Below, piece after piece: positions 43,930-53,095 of a DNA stretch of 64,000 nucleotides; position 1 is the stretch's first letter; each line of letters starts with the position of its first letter. Under the pieces are notes generated by a model, which saw only the letters and a program-made list of their open reading frames with translations, was not told the origin of the DNA and did no database searches. The stretch covers positions 1,988,501 through 2,052,500 of the forward strand of contig NZ_WVRN01000001.1 in NCBI RefSeq assembly GCF_013112245.1. Direction: 5' to 3'. Position numbers and translations under genes: made by a program. The DNA comes from Ruegeria sp. HKCCD4315 (GTDB lineage Bacteria; Pseudomonadota; Alphaproteobacteria; Rhodobacterales; Rhodobacteraceae).

Positions 43930-44517
43930 TCAGGACATCTCGGCCAAACGCGCGACGTAGCGGGCCAGCGTATCGATCTCAAGGTTGACACGATCACCTA
44001 CATGAACGTCGCCCCAGGTGGTCACCTCTTTGGTATGCGGAATGAAGTTGATACCAAAATCGCAATCATTCACATCGTTGACCGTCAGAGAGGTTCCGTT
44101 CAGCGCAACCGATCCCTTTGGGGCGATAAACCGCGCCAAGTCTTTGGGCGCGCGCAGAGTCACACGGGTGCTGTCGCCTTCATCTTCGACGGCAACAACC
44201 TCGGCCACCCCGTCCACGTGACCGGACACGATATGGCCACCCAACTCGTCGCCGACCTTCAGCGCACGTTCAAGATTGACGCGTTTACCAACAGTCCACG
44301 TATCCAGGTTGGTTTTCGACACAGTTTCAGCGCTTATCTGTACATCATACCAATCATCCCCCAGTGCAATCACGGTCAGGCACACGCCATCACTGGCAAT
44401 CGAAGCCCCGATATCAATACCGGACGTGTCATAGGCTGTTTTGATCCGTGCGCGCAGGTCTCCCTTCTGCTCCAGTTCAGTGACGGTGCCCATGTCGGTT
44501 ACGATCCCTGTAAACAT
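43930..44517 (-). CDS. ribE: riboflavin synthase, alpha chain
   Basis: A 195-residue protein with two lumazine-binding repeats, starting MFTGIVTDMGTVTE, with GVCLTVIALGDDWYDVQISAET in the first and GTSLTVNDVNDCDFGINFIPHT in the second. It dismutates two lumazines to riboflavin. It is separated from ribD by the capsule genes, though both face the same way. Confidence 0.96.
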   Translation of the reverse strand: MFTGIVTDMGTVTELEQKGDLRARIKTAYDTSGIDIGASIASDGVCLTVIALGDDWYDVQISAETVSKTNLDTWTVGKRVNLERALKVGDELGGHIVSGHVDGVAEVVAVEDEGDSTRVTLRAPKDLARFIAPKGSVALNGTSLTVNDVNDCDFGINFIPHTKEVTTWGDVHVGDRVNLEIDTLARYVARLAEMS

Positions 44518-44655
44518 TCCGTTAACCCTCAGTCCCTACGCTGTACGTGTCTCACCGCCGAGGTAAGCCTATCAGACCGCGCGAGCAAGCCCTGCCTTGC
44601 CGTGCCTCGCCCAAACGGGCATAGTTTCGACAATAAAACCAAACGAGCAGTCCAA

Positions 44656-45981
44656 ATGCAGCATACGCCCTTAGATCCAAAAGATCGCGTATTCCTGTTT
44701 CTGCAGGGACCACATGGGCCGTTTTTCTCGGCGCTGGGAAAAATGCTGCGCGCCGCTGGGGCTCAGGTCTGGCGCGTTGGGTTCAATGCCGGTGATCAGG
44801 CATTCTGGTTCGAAAAGGCAAGCTTTTTACCGTTCCTAGAACGACAAGAAAACTGGCCTGATACCCTTTGCCGGATCATGGAGGATAAGGGCGTTACCGA
44901 TATCGTACTGTACGGGGACACCCGCCCGGTTCACGCTCAGGCAGTTCAAATTGCGAAGGCGCGTGGCGTTATAGTTCATGTGTTCGAGGAGGGTTATCTG
45001 CGCCCATGGTGGATCACTTATGAGCGCAACGGGTCAAACGGGAACTCTCGGCTCATGTCCCTGGATGCCGAACAAATGCAGCAGGCTTTGGAAGTCGCGG
45101 ACAGCAAATCGCCTCCACCGCCCTCACATTGGGGGGATATGCGGCAGCATATCTTCTACGGCGCCCTCTATCATTGGTTCGTAATGTTCCGGAACGGGCG
45201 ATACAAAAACTTCCGCCGACATAGGGAACTGCCCGTATCACAAGAGTTCAGACTTTACTTCAAACGCCTGATTTTGATGCCTTTTCACCGGCTGCGCCGC
45301 AGCGTTGCAACGGCTCAGGTCAGACGGGGCGGTTATCCTTATCACCTTGTCTTGCTGCAGTTGGGGCATGACAGCTCAGTCCAGGCACATTCCGGGTATT
45401 CTGGCATGTGTGAATTCCTGGATCACGTGATCGAAGGCTTCGCGCAAGGCGCACCAGCCCATCACAGGTTGGTCATCAAAGAACACCCGCTGGAAAACCA
45501 CCGAGAGCCCTTGCGCCGTCACGCGATGGAAAGCGCCAGAAGAAATGGCATCCGGGACAGAATTCACTATGTGCCCGGCGGTAAGCTTGCCAAGCTTCTG
45601 GACGATGCGAACTCGGCTGTCACCGTAAACTCGACGGCAGGTCAGCAGGTCTTGTGGCGCGGCATTCCGCTGCGAACATTCGGGCGGTCGGTTTATGAGA
45701 AGCCGGAATTTGTGTCGCAGCAACCTATCGCTGCCTTTTTCGCGGCCCCCAAGCACCCGGACAGCGATGCCTACAGGTGTTACCGGCAGTTCCTTCTGGA
45801 GACCAGTCAAGTGCCCGGCGGGTTCTATTCCCGACGTGGTCGACGGCAGGCTTTGCGACGTGCCGCAGATATGATGTTGACGGCCACCGACCCCTATCAA
45901 TCGATCCTCAACAAGAACGCGGCCCGGACGCCACAGTTGAAAATCGTTGAAGGACACGGCCACTCTGTGACTGGAAGTTAA
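44656..45981 (+). CDS. kpsS: capsular polysaccharide Kdo transferase KpsS-like
   Basis: A 441-residue capsule protein. It opens MQHTPLDPKDRVFLFLQGPHGPFFSALGKML, then has a GT-like region with VLYGDTRPVHAQAV, VHVFEEGYLRPWWIT, LGHDSSVQAHSGYSG and VIKEHPLENH, ending with VTVNSTAGQQVLWRGIPLRTFG. KpsS starts the poly-Kdo linker of group 2-type capsules. ATG 44656 is chosen; the frame is open for 1,800 bases upstream by chance, over ribE and ribBX antisense. Confidence 0.88.
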   Translation: MQHTPLDPKDRVFLFLQGPHGPFFSALGKMLRAAGAQVWRVGFNAGDQAFWFEKASFLPFLERQENWPDTLCRIMEDKGVTDIVLYGDTRPVHAQAVQIAKARGVIVHVFEEGYLRPWWITYERNGSNGNSRLMSLDAEQMQQALEVADSKSPPPPSHWGDMRQHIFYGALYHWFVMFRNGRYKNFRRHRELPVSQEFRLYFKRLILMPFHRLRRSVATAQVRRGGYPYHLVLLQLGHDSSVQAHSGYSGMCEFLDHVIEGFAQGAPAHHRLVIKEHPLENHREPLRRHAMESARRNGIRDRIHYVPGGKLAKLLDDANSAVTVNSTAGQQVLWRGIPLRTFGRSVYEKPEFVSQQPIAAFFAAPKHPDSDAYRCYRQFLLETSQVPGGFYSRRGRRQALRRAADMMLTATDPYQSILNKNAARTPQLKIVEGHGHSVTGS

Positions 45982-46035
45982 GCGCCTGACCCGCTAATCT
46001 GCGCCCAAGTAAAAAAAGACTGAGGATATTCGGCA

Positions 46036-47169
46036 GTGAACATCTCTCCTATGCGTTGGATGCGGGGGGCTTCCCTTGTGGCCGCAATCGGCCTTCTGGC
46101 GGCGTGCCAGCTTCCGAAATCCGGACCGAACAAATCCGAAATTCTGGCGGGAGCCGTTCAAAACGGCGGCAACGCATTTGTTGTCGAAGTCGATGACCGG
46201 GTGACGCGTGCCACGTCCTCGACCCCGCAATACGGCTTTTCCTCGTCGTTTAGCAGCGCCCAGACGTTGACTGCTGATACCGTGCGCCCCGGCGACGTCC
46301 TTAGCCTGACCATCTGGGAAAACGTTGACGATGGCCTTCTGTCCAGCGAAACGGGTGCAGCAACGGCGTTGGACGAGGTGCAGGTCGACAGCGAGGGTTT
46401 CATCTTTGTCCCCTATGCAGGTCGTTTGCGGGCTGCCGGAAACACACCGGAACAACTGCGTGTTCTGATCACAAACAAGTTGCAGGAACAGACGCCAGAC
46501 CCTCAGGTCGAAGTACGACGCGCTGCTGGCGACGGGTCTACTGTCTCGCTGACCGGCACAGTCGCAGCACCCGGCATCTACCCAATCGAGCGGCCGACCC
46601 GGTCCTTGCTGGGTATGCTGTCTCAGGCGGGTGGCGTCTCGGTGGCGTCTGACATTGCACTGGTGACCCTGATCCGTGGAGGCCAAAAGGGCACCGTCTG
46701 GTACGAAGATTTGTACCGGAACCCCAAGCTGGACGTAGCCTTGCGCGGTGGTGACAGGATCCTCGTGGAAGAAGACAGCAGGTCTTACATCGCCCTCGGC
46801 GCCACTGGCGGCCAATCCCGCGTGGCATTTGAAAGCCAGGACTTGTCCGCGCTCGAAGCCCTTGCCCAGGTGGGCGGCCTCCTAACTCTGTCGTCGGATC
46901 CAACAGGCATCTTCATCCTGCGCAAGGAACGCGAGAGCGTGGCCCGGAGCATCACAGGCCGTGCTGATCTGAAGGGTGATCAGCGCATGATTTACCTGCT
47001 GAACCTGACCTCACCCAACGGTCTGTTCATCGCGCGCGACTTCGTAATCCGCGACGATGACACGATCTACGTGACTGAAGCGCCCTACGCACAGTGGAGC
47101 AAATCGATCTCGCTTATTGCAGGTGGCCTGACGCCAATTGCGAATGTTGCCACGCTGACTGGCAACTGA
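46036..47169 (+). CDS. polysaccharide export OPX lipoprotein (Wza/KpsD-like)
   Basis: A 377-residue outer membrane export protein. The lipobox is LLAAC with Cys24, giving a lipoprotein. The polysaccharide export domain (DTVRPGDVLSLTIWENVDDGL, then VDSEGFIFVPYAGRLRAAG) is followed by two SLBB domains (VSLTGTVAAPGIYPIE and YIALGATGGQSRVAF). It starts with GTG 46036; an ATG six codons later is possible. Three to four bases separate it from kpsC. Confidence 0.9.
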   Translation: MNISPMRWMRGASLVAAIGLLAACQLPKSGPNKSEILAGAVQNGGNAFVVEVDDRVTRATSSTPQYGFSSSFSSAQTLTADTVRPGDVLSLTIWENVDDGLLSSETGAATALDEVQVDSEGFIFVPYAGRLRAAGNTPEQLRVLITNKLQEQTPDPQVEVRRAAGDGSTVSLTGTVAAPGIYPIERPTRSLLGMLSQAGGVSVASDIALVTLIRGGQKGTVWYEDLYRNPKLDVALRGGDRILVEEDSRSYIALGATGGQSRVAFESQDLSALEALAQVGGLLTLSSDPTGIFILRKERESVARSITGRADLKGDQRMIYLLNLTSPNGLFIARDFVIRDDDTIYVTEAPYAQWSKSISLIAGGLTPIANVATLTGN

Positions 47170-47172
47170 TGC

Positions 47173-49173
47173 ATGATACCTGACACCGACAAAGCAACCG
47201 GGGCCAGTCGCACCCGGTTGTTTGTCTATAACGGCGGGTTTTTGACGCAAAAGCGTCTCAAGAGAATACTGTCTCTGACTGGCTTTGATATTCGTTTGGG
47301 CATCCCCCAGAGCGAAGATTGCGTGGGCGTCTGGGGCAACAGTCCCACGGCTCATCGAGGCTTGAGGGTCGCCGAAAAGCACGAAGTTCCAGTTCTGCGC
47401 ATCGAAGATGCGCTTCTCAGGTCACTGCATCCCGGACGCGAAGGCGAACCGCCGCTGGGTCTGCTTCTGGATCGCTCGGGCTTGCATTTCGATGCGTCAC
47501 GACCGTCCGATCTTGAGAAGATTCTGATCAACGATCCGTTGGACAACACCGCTCTGCTCAATCGCGCGCGCGCAGCAATCGAACGGATCAAGGAATTGCA
47601 CCTCAGCAAATATTCCGCATTTGATCTGGACGAGGCTCCTCCAGATCCCGGCTACGTACTGGTCGTCGATCAAACGGTGGGAGACGCTGCAGTCACAGCC
47701 AGCGGAGCGGACCGGGCTCGTTTCCTTGAAATGCTGTTTGTCGCGCAAGAAGAAAACCCTGGCGCACAGATACTAATCAAGACACATCCGGAAACGCAGG
47801 CGGGTCATCGCCAAGGGCATTTCACCGATCAGGATCTTTCAGATCGGATCTCGCTGTTCGACGCCCCGATCAGCCCTTGGCCACTGTTGGAAGGTGCTGT
47901 CGCCGTTTATACAGTGTCCTCTCAACTGGGGTTCGAAGCCATCCTGGCCGGGCACAAACCGCGTGTGTTTGGTCAACCCTTCTATGCTGGTTGGGGCCTG
48001 ACGCAGGACGAAAACCCGATTGCGCGTCGCCAACGCAACCTGACCCGCGCGCAACTTTTCGCTGCAGCTATGCTGCTGTACCCCACATGGTACGATCCAT
48101 ACCGGGACGAGATCTGCGATCTGGAGATGGCGCTGGACACGCTTGAAGCTCAAACCCGCGCCTGGCGTCAGGACCATAAAGGCTGGACTGCCTCGGGCAT
48201 GCGTCTGTGGAAACGCAAACACATGCAGCAGATTTTTGGGCGGCACGGAAAACTAAGATTCACATCCGCGCAGCCAGAACACTCAGATCGCCCGCATATG
48301 GTCTGGGCCAGTCAGGCAAGAAACACCGAAGGAGCGGTGCGGGTTGAAGACGGGTTCCTCAGGTCGCGCGGATTGGGGGCGGAACTGGTGCCTCCACTGT
48401 CATTGGTCACGGACGAAATCGGCATCTATTACGACCCCACAAAACCCAGCCGGTTGGAGGACCTGATCAGCCTGCGCGAAACACTGCGCCCAGATCAGGA
48501 GATGCGTGCCGAACGCCTGCTAGAGCGGCTATTGGCTGAGGGATTGAGCAAGTACAACACGGGCCAACCCGCCCCTACCTTGCCTGAAGGGCACCGCATC
48601 CTGGTTCCCGGACAGGTCGAGGATGATGCTTCGATCCTGTTGGGCACAGGCGCAGTGCGCAGCAATATGGATTTGCTGCAAGCTGCTCGCGACGCCAACC
48701 CAAACGCGATCCTGATCTACAAGCCACATCCCGACGTCGAGGCCGGATTGCGTGAAGGCAAGATTGACGCAACGGTCTTGGCAGACGTTGTCGTACCCCA
48801 CACGGATCCCGCTGCGTTGCTGACCCAAGTTCAGGAAGTTTGGACAATGACCTCGCTTTTGGGGTTCGAAGCTTTGTTGCGCAGGGTAAAGGTGACAACC
48901 CTTGGCGCACCTTTCTATGCCGGGTGGGGCTTGACCACAGACCTTGGGGTCGTTCCAGCCCGTCGGGGCGCAAGACCGTCATTGTTGGGTTTGGTCCACG
49001 CCACGCTGATCGACTATCCCCGCTATTTCGATCCTGTTACCGGTCAAGCCTGCCCTGTCGAAGTAGCAGTCGAGCGTCTGTCACAGGGAAACGCCGCTGC
49101 GACAGGTCCGATCAATCGATTGCTTTCAAAACTCCAGGGTGCGTTCGCAACGCATGCTCATTTTTGGCGCTAG
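47173..49173 (+). CDS. kpsC: capsular polysaccharide Kdo transferase KpsC-like
   Basis: A 666-residue protein of normal KpsC length with two similar halves. Each has the DFP-like EDALLRSLHPG / EDGFLRSRGLGAE motif, a HP-containing phosphate-binding segment (IKTHPETQAG, YKPHPDVEAG), and the FGQPFYAGWGLTQD / LGAPFYAGWGLTTD end. KpsC and KpsS alternately add Kdo to make the lipid-linked primer of group 2 capsules. It ends two bases from the ribD stop on the opposite strand. No KpsM/T/E export genes are in the window. Confidence 0.9.
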   Translation: MIPDTDKATGASRTRLFVYNGGFLTQKRLKRILSLTGFDIRLGIPQSEDCVGVWGNSPTAHRGLRVAEKHEVPVLRIEDALLRSLHPGREGEPPLGLLLDRSGLHFDASRPSDLEKILINDPLDNTALLNRARAAIERIKELHLSKYSAFDLDEAPPDPGYVLVVDQTVGDAAVTASGADRARFLEMLFVAQEENPGAQILIKTHPETQAGHRQGHFTDQDLSDRISLFDAPISPWPLLEGAVAVYTVSSQLGFEAILAGHKPRVFGQPFYAGWGLTQDENPIARRQRNLTRAQLFAAAMLLYPTWYDPYRDEICDLEMALDTLEAQTRAWRQDHKGWTASGMRLWKRKHMQQIFGRHGKLRFTSAQPEHSDRPHMVWASQARNTEGAVRVEDGFLRSRGLGAELVPPLSLVTDEIGIYYDPTKPSRLEDLISLRETLRPDQEMRAERLLERLLAEGLSKYNTGQPAPTLPEGHRILVPGQVEDDASILLGTGAVRSNMDLLQAARDANPNAILIYKPHPDVEAGLREGKIDATVLADVVVPHTDPAALLTQVQEVWTMTSLLGFEALLRRVKVTTLGAPFYAGWGLTTDLGVVPARRGARPSLLGLVHATLIDYPRYFDPVTGQACPVEVAVERLSQGNAAATGPINRLLSKLQGAFATHAHFWR

Positions 49174-49175
49174 AC

Positions 49176-50276
49176 TTACGCAGGGGGTTTGCGCCAACGG
49201 TGCAGGATATCGTCCCCCACAACCTGCGTTTCGATAAGCTCGAACCGCGGCGCGGCTTCAAGTGTTTCAAACCCCAAGGTTCCAACGGATGAAAGCCCGT
49301 CGGCCCCGATTGTCAGACCGGCCGTAAAGCCAACCAGTTCATCCACCAAATCCTCGGCCAGAAGCGAAGCCGCAAGTGCTGCTCCGCCTTCACAGAACAC
49401 GCTTGTCAGACCGGCCTGCCCCAATTGCTGAAGCAGATCCAGCGCGTCGATATGGTGGTCTTTCAAGGCGCACGGGATGAGCTTTGCCCCAAGCCCTTCC
49501 CAAGCGCGTGCACGCTCGGCATCGGGGTGATGCGCATGACAGAGCCAGACTGGCGTTTTCGAGGCTGTGCGCGCCAACTGCCCCATCAGGGATATGTCCA
49601 TGTGGCGCGATACCACTACGCGCACAGGCTGATGCGCAATACCTAGGTCCCGCACCGTCAGCGACGGGTCATCTGCGCGCGCTGTTCCTGCCCCGACCAT
49701 GACCGCATCGTGACGTGCCCGCATTGCGTGAACAACGCGGCGCGCTTGTGGCCCGGTGATCCACTGACTGTGCCCTGTCGAGGTTGCAATCCGTCCATCA
49801 AAACTGCTGGCCAGTTTGAGGGTGACAAATGGCCTGCCCTGTTCGGTCTTTAAGAAAAAACCTTCCAAATCCCGTTCTGCTTGTTCTGCCAGAATACCGG
49901 TTTGAACCTCAATTCCGGCCTCACGCAGCATTGCAAAGCCCTGTCCGGCCACGCGTGGATCGCTGTCCTCAACGGCAGCAACAACACGAGATACACCTGC
50001 TGCGATCAAAGCCTCGGCACAGGGCGGGGTTTTTCCATGATGGGAACAGGGCTCTAGTGTCACGTAGGCGGTGGCGCCACGCGCAGCCTGTCCGGCTTGG
50101 GCCAAAGCCTCGGTCTCGGCATGAGGACGCCCCCCGGGCTGTGTCCAGCCACGCCCAATTATTCGGCCTTCGCGCACGACGACACACCCGACAGCCGGGT
50201 TTGGCCAGCACGTCCCTTGACCGCGCCGCCCTAAAGACAGGGCCAGCGCCATAAATCGCTTATCTGTTTCGTTCAC
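49176..50276 (-). CDS. ribD: bifunctional riboflavin deaminase/reductase RibD
   Basis: A 366-residue enzyme: the N-terminal deaminase carries the zinc motif HAETEAL with [17 protein letters not shown], and the C-terminal reductase has [25 protein letters not shown] and [13 protein letters not shown]. It performs the second and third steps of riboflavin synthesis. Its start overlaps the nrdR stop by four bases (ATGA). Confidence 0.95.
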   Translation of the reverse strand: MNETDKRFMALALSLGRRGQGTCWPNPAVGCVVVREGRIIGRGWTQPGGRPHAETEALAQAGQAARGATAYVTLEPCSHHGKTPPCAEALIAAGVSRVVAAVEDSDPRVAGQGFAMLREAGIEVQTGILAEQAERDLEGFFLKTEQGRPFVTLKLASSFDGRIATSTGHSQWITGPQARRVVHAMRARHDAVMVGAGTARADDPSLTVRDLGIAHQPVRVVVSRHMDISLMGQLARTASKTPVWLCHAHHPDAERARAWEGLGAKLIPCALKDHHIDALDLLQQLGQAGLTSVFCEGGAALAASLLAEDLVDELVGFTAGLTIGADGLSSVGTLGFETLEAAPRFELIETQVVGDDILHRWRKPPA

Positions 50277-50743
50277 TCGTCCGTCGGAGGCTGCGGCGGT
50301 CGCAGTTCGTGGACAAACTCCTCGAAATCATCGGCCGCCTGGAAATTCTTATACACACTCGCAAAGCGAACATAGGCGACGGTATCGATCCGCGCCAGAG
50401 CTTCCATGACAATCTCACCGATCTTGTTGGACGGAATATCCGTGTCGCCCATACTTTCCAGCCGGCGCACGATGCCCGAGATCATCTGATCGATCCGTTC
50501 CGGATCAACAGGCCGTTTCTGCATCGAGATGCGGATCGAACGCTCCAGCTTGTCGCGGTCGAAATCCTCGCGCTTACCGTTGGTTTTGATCACCACCAGA
50601 TCGCGCAGTTGCACACGCTCATACGTCGTGAACCGCCCCCCACAGGCTGGACAGAACCGGCGTCGGCGAATTGCCACATGGTCCTCTGCCGGACGTGAGT
50701 CTTTTACCTGAGTGTCGATATTTCCGCAAAACGGGCAGCGCAT
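50273..50743 (-). CDS. nrdR: transcriptional repressor NrdR
   Basis: A 156-residue repressor of ribonucleotide reductase genes. The zinc ribbon is [27 protein letters not shown], followed by an ATP-cone ([20 protein letters not shown]). ATG 50743 starts the protein at MRCPFCG; the frame runs upstream to 50806. nrdR-ribD-rib clusters are typical of alphaproteobacteria. Confidence 0.96.
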   Translation of the reverse strand: MRCPFCGNIDTQVKDSRPAEDHVAIRRRRFCPACGGRFTTYERVQLRDLVVIKTNGKREDFDRDKLERSIRISMQKRPVDPERIDQMISGIVRRLESMGDTDIPSNKIGEIVMEALARIDTVAYVRFASVYKNFQAADDFEEFVHELRPPQPPTDE

Positions 50744-50863
50744 CCGCCGTCTCCTCGTCCCATGTTCGGCCTCTTTTTGTAAGCGCTGCGGCTTACTTAT
50801 CCACAACTATAGGGCAGCCGCTAGGGTTTGGGTAGTCGGAATTTTCAACCGCAAGATAAAGGG

Positions 50864-51277
50864 TCAGGCCAAATGTGCAGCGACATGTCTTTGATGAGGC
50901 GCAGTGCGGTGTTCAAACAGGTAAATCCCCTGCCAGGTTCCAAGAACCATTCGGCCCTTCGACACTGGGATCGACAATGACACAGGCATGAGTGCTGCCT
51001 TGATATGTGCTGGCATGTCATCCGGCCCTTCATAAGTATGGCGCAGATAGGACATAGCCGGATGGTCAGACGGAGGCACAAGGCGTTCGAAAAAGGCCTG
51101 AAGATCGGTTTGAACCTCGGGGTCGGCGTTTTCCTGGATCAGCAGTGAGCACGAGGTATGGCGGACAAACAGCGTCAGAACGCCATCACCAGCCCCCTGA
51201 TCAACCCAGTGACGGACGTCAGACGTGAATTCGTATAGCCCCGGTCCTTGGGTGTGCACTACGAATTCAGTCTGCAT
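50864..51277 (-). CDS. YjbQ family protein (secondary thiamine-phosphate synthase enzyme)
   Basis: A 137-residue UPF0047/YjbQ protein. Conserved features are VRHTSCSLLIQENADPEVQTDLQAFFERL, HTYEGPDDMPAHIKAALM and the end LGTWQGIYLFEHRTAPHQR, with the invariant histidines. Members have weak thiamine phosphate synthase activity in vitro; the true role is unknown. It is 21 bases downstream, in the reading direction, of the secreted gene at 51299-51703. Confidence 0.92.
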   Translation of the reverse strand: MQTEFVVHTQGPGLYEFTSDVRHWVDQGAGDGVLTLFVRHTSCSLLIQENADPEVQTDLQAFFERLVPPSDHPAMSYLRHTYEGPDDMPAHIKAALMPVSLSIPVSKGRMVLGTWQGIYLFEHRTAPHQRHVAAHLA

Positions 51278-51298
51278 CGTGACGATCCTGTTGGTTTA

Positions 51299-51703
51299 TC
51301 AGTCGTTGAAGAACGGCCGATAATTACACTGGGCGTTTGCACCTTGTACAGATTCACTGTTGCCGGGCTGAAAGCCGAACGAGATAAAGCTGCTGGGTTG
51401 CACATCGACGGACTGGGGTTGCTTGATCGAAAACTGAATCGCCGTTCTGCGTCCGGTGGTGACACTGGGCCCATAACCGCGCAAGACATAGATCCGGTCC
51501 ATCCAGCCAAGTCCCAGGGTTCGACGTGCATAATCCGCAGCCGCACACCAGTACCCTTCCGTACGCTGATCGCCTCGCGGGATAACCTCGAAGTCTGTGG
51601 CGTTGATCGGTTCAGTTCGATACCCGTTTCGCGCAGCATCCGCAGTCAAGGGAACACTGAAGGCAACTATGGCCAATGCGGCAAGTGTAGAAAACATTTT
51701 CAT
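51299..51703 (-). CDS. secreted hypothetical protein
   Basis: A 134-residue protein with a signal peptide (MKMFSTLAALAIVAFSVPLT, cleavage near Ala23). The mature part has cysteines in YWCAAADYARRTLGLG and ANAQCNYRPF, probably a disulfide pair. No family recognised. It may share a transcript with yjbQ, which follows 21 bases later. Confidence 0.7.
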   Translation of the reverse strand: MKMFSTLAALAIVAFSVPLTADAARNGYRTEPINATDFEVIPRGDQRTEGYWCAAADYARRTLGLGWMDRIYVLRGYGPSVTTGRRTAIQFSIKQPQSVDVQPSSFISFGFQPGNSESVQGANAQCNYRPFFND

Positions 51704-51781
51704 CGTTAAATCTTCCCTGATTGTGTGTCCCAGTTAGGTTAGTCCAGCTTCGCAAATTGCACAGTGCCCCTCACGATCAAT

Positions 51782-52330
51782 TCAGCCAGCTCCGCGCATT
51801 GTGTGATCAGGTGTGAGCCAACCTTGGTACCGGATCAGCAATCCCAACCCGGGCGCATTGGCCGAAACGTCGAACCTGAACCGGCCTTGCGCGTCCTGCC
51901 ATTCACGCGTGTTCGAACGCGGCAATGCAAAAGCGGGCAAAGGAACGCCAAATACGCTCAGTCGGAGAATTTCAATGCGCAACACGCCGTTTTGCAGGCT
52001 CGGCCGCAACCAGATAGAAATCGCCCCGAATTTTTCTCGGACACAGTTCCGATTTGCGTCGTAGACCAGATGCGAAGTGGTGCAATGGCCACCAAAGTCG
52101 CGGGTCCAAGTTAAGGTTTCGCCCATCCTGTTTATCGTAACAGATACAGGAACGTCTTTGCCGCCGGGAGGAAACCCGGCCAAATTTGTCGCGATCTTGG
52201 TGAGAAAACCGGTGCCCCGCTCGATGTCGCATTGGCCTGAATACTGACCTTCCGTGCTGTGCAGCCACTGAACCGCATTGGGCAAGCTGTGATTGGGGGC
52301 CAAAGCTTGCAAAAACGGGTCACTTGACAT
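51782..52330 (-). CDS. DUF4166-like protein
   Basis: A 182-residue protein with no signal peptide. Features are LHSTEGQYSGQCDIERGTGF, the central TWTRDFGGH and REKFGAISIWLRPSLQNG, and a C-terminal RFRFDVSANAPGLGLLIRYQGWL. I place it in the DUF4166 group with moderate confidence. The start at 52330 overlaps the stop of the DCC1 gene in a TGATG junction. Confidence 0.7.
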   Translation of the reverse strand: MSSDPFLQALAPNHSLPNAVQWLHSTEGQYSGQCDIERGTGFLTKIATNLAGFPPGGKDVPVSVTINRMGETLTWTRDFGGHCTTSHLVYDANRNCVREKFGAISIWLRPSLQNGVLRIEILRLSVFGVPLPAFALPRSNTREWQDAQGRFRFDVSANAPGLGLLIRYQGWLTPDHTMRGAG

Positions 52331-52911
52331 CAAAAGCCGTCGCTTGCAAATCGCGCTTTCACGTCGGCACCCGGTATCAGACATGTGCCGGATCTGCCGA
52401 ACAGATTGTACCTGTTCCGTGCTATCAGGCGGTATACGGGAACTTTCAGCGCTTTGGGCAGGAAGCGGCATATCGACAACAGCTTCCACATTCCCGGCAA
52501 TTGACGCATGGCTGCGGCAAACGCATCCAGATGCTGATAGACCACACCATCGACGATTACCAAGTTGGTTTCAAAGTTCCGTGTCGGCAAACCCAGCTGT
52601 TGGTAGAGCTTTTGCCCAAGCGGAGATTGCGCAGTTGCAAACTGAAAACACCGCAACTTGTCATGTCTGAGCATGAACTTGAAGAACCACGAACACAGGA
52701 CGCATTCGCCGTCGAACACAATCAGGTTCGGGCCGTAGCCTTCTGAATTTAAGCCACTTTCTCGCACGTCTTTGGTATCCGAGACCTCGCTTTTCCAGAA
52801 AGGTCGCAAATCTTTGGCCTCGGAACAATGCGACATCTGCGAAAGGAAGCGTGCCGGGGAGCGCTGAGCAGAGAGTGGTGATTTCTCCGAAGGCTCTGAC
52901 CTCATCCCCAT
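52330..52911 (-). CDS. DCC1-like thiol-disulfide oxidoreductase (DUF393)
   Basis: A 193-residue protein whose core starts at about residue 60 with NLIVFDGECVLCSWFF, the DxxCxxC active site of the DCC1/YuxK family, then CFQFATAQSPLGQKLYQQLG and VYQHLDAFAAAMRQLPG. The N-terminal 55 residues are not family-like and the start is uncertain: 52911 or an internal Met at 52836 are possible, neither with a good ribosome site. Divergent from an AraC-type gene. Confidence 0.8.
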   Translation of the reverse strand: MGMRSEPSEKSPLSAQRSPARFLSQMSHCSEAKDLRPFWKSEVSDTKDVRESGLNSEGYGPNLIVFDGECVLCSWFFKFMLRHDKLRCFQFATAQSPLGQKLYQQLGLPTRNFETNLVIVDGVVYQHLDAFAAAMRQLPGMWKLLSICRFLPKALKVPVYRLIARNRYNLFGRSGTCLIPGADVKARFASDGF

Positions 52912-53095
52912 GAAGGTGCTAACCCGGCAACACGCCTTATCTGGGTATTCAGACCGTGATGTTCATGTGAGGCCTGGTCAATTCCTTGCGGGATTCTGCC
53001 ATCGACGATCGCGGGTCTGCGAAAATCACAATCGCCTTACGGAATTCTATGATATGCTGCCTATGGTTTTGTAATCGTAAGGTATTGTTATTGCG

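Noticed and set aside
42853..44655. A very long plus-strand frame (over 600 codons) upstream of and in phase with kpsS
   Set aside because: It is antisense to ribBX and ribE, which are certain. Its amino acids resemble nothing and the real kpsS starts at 44656.
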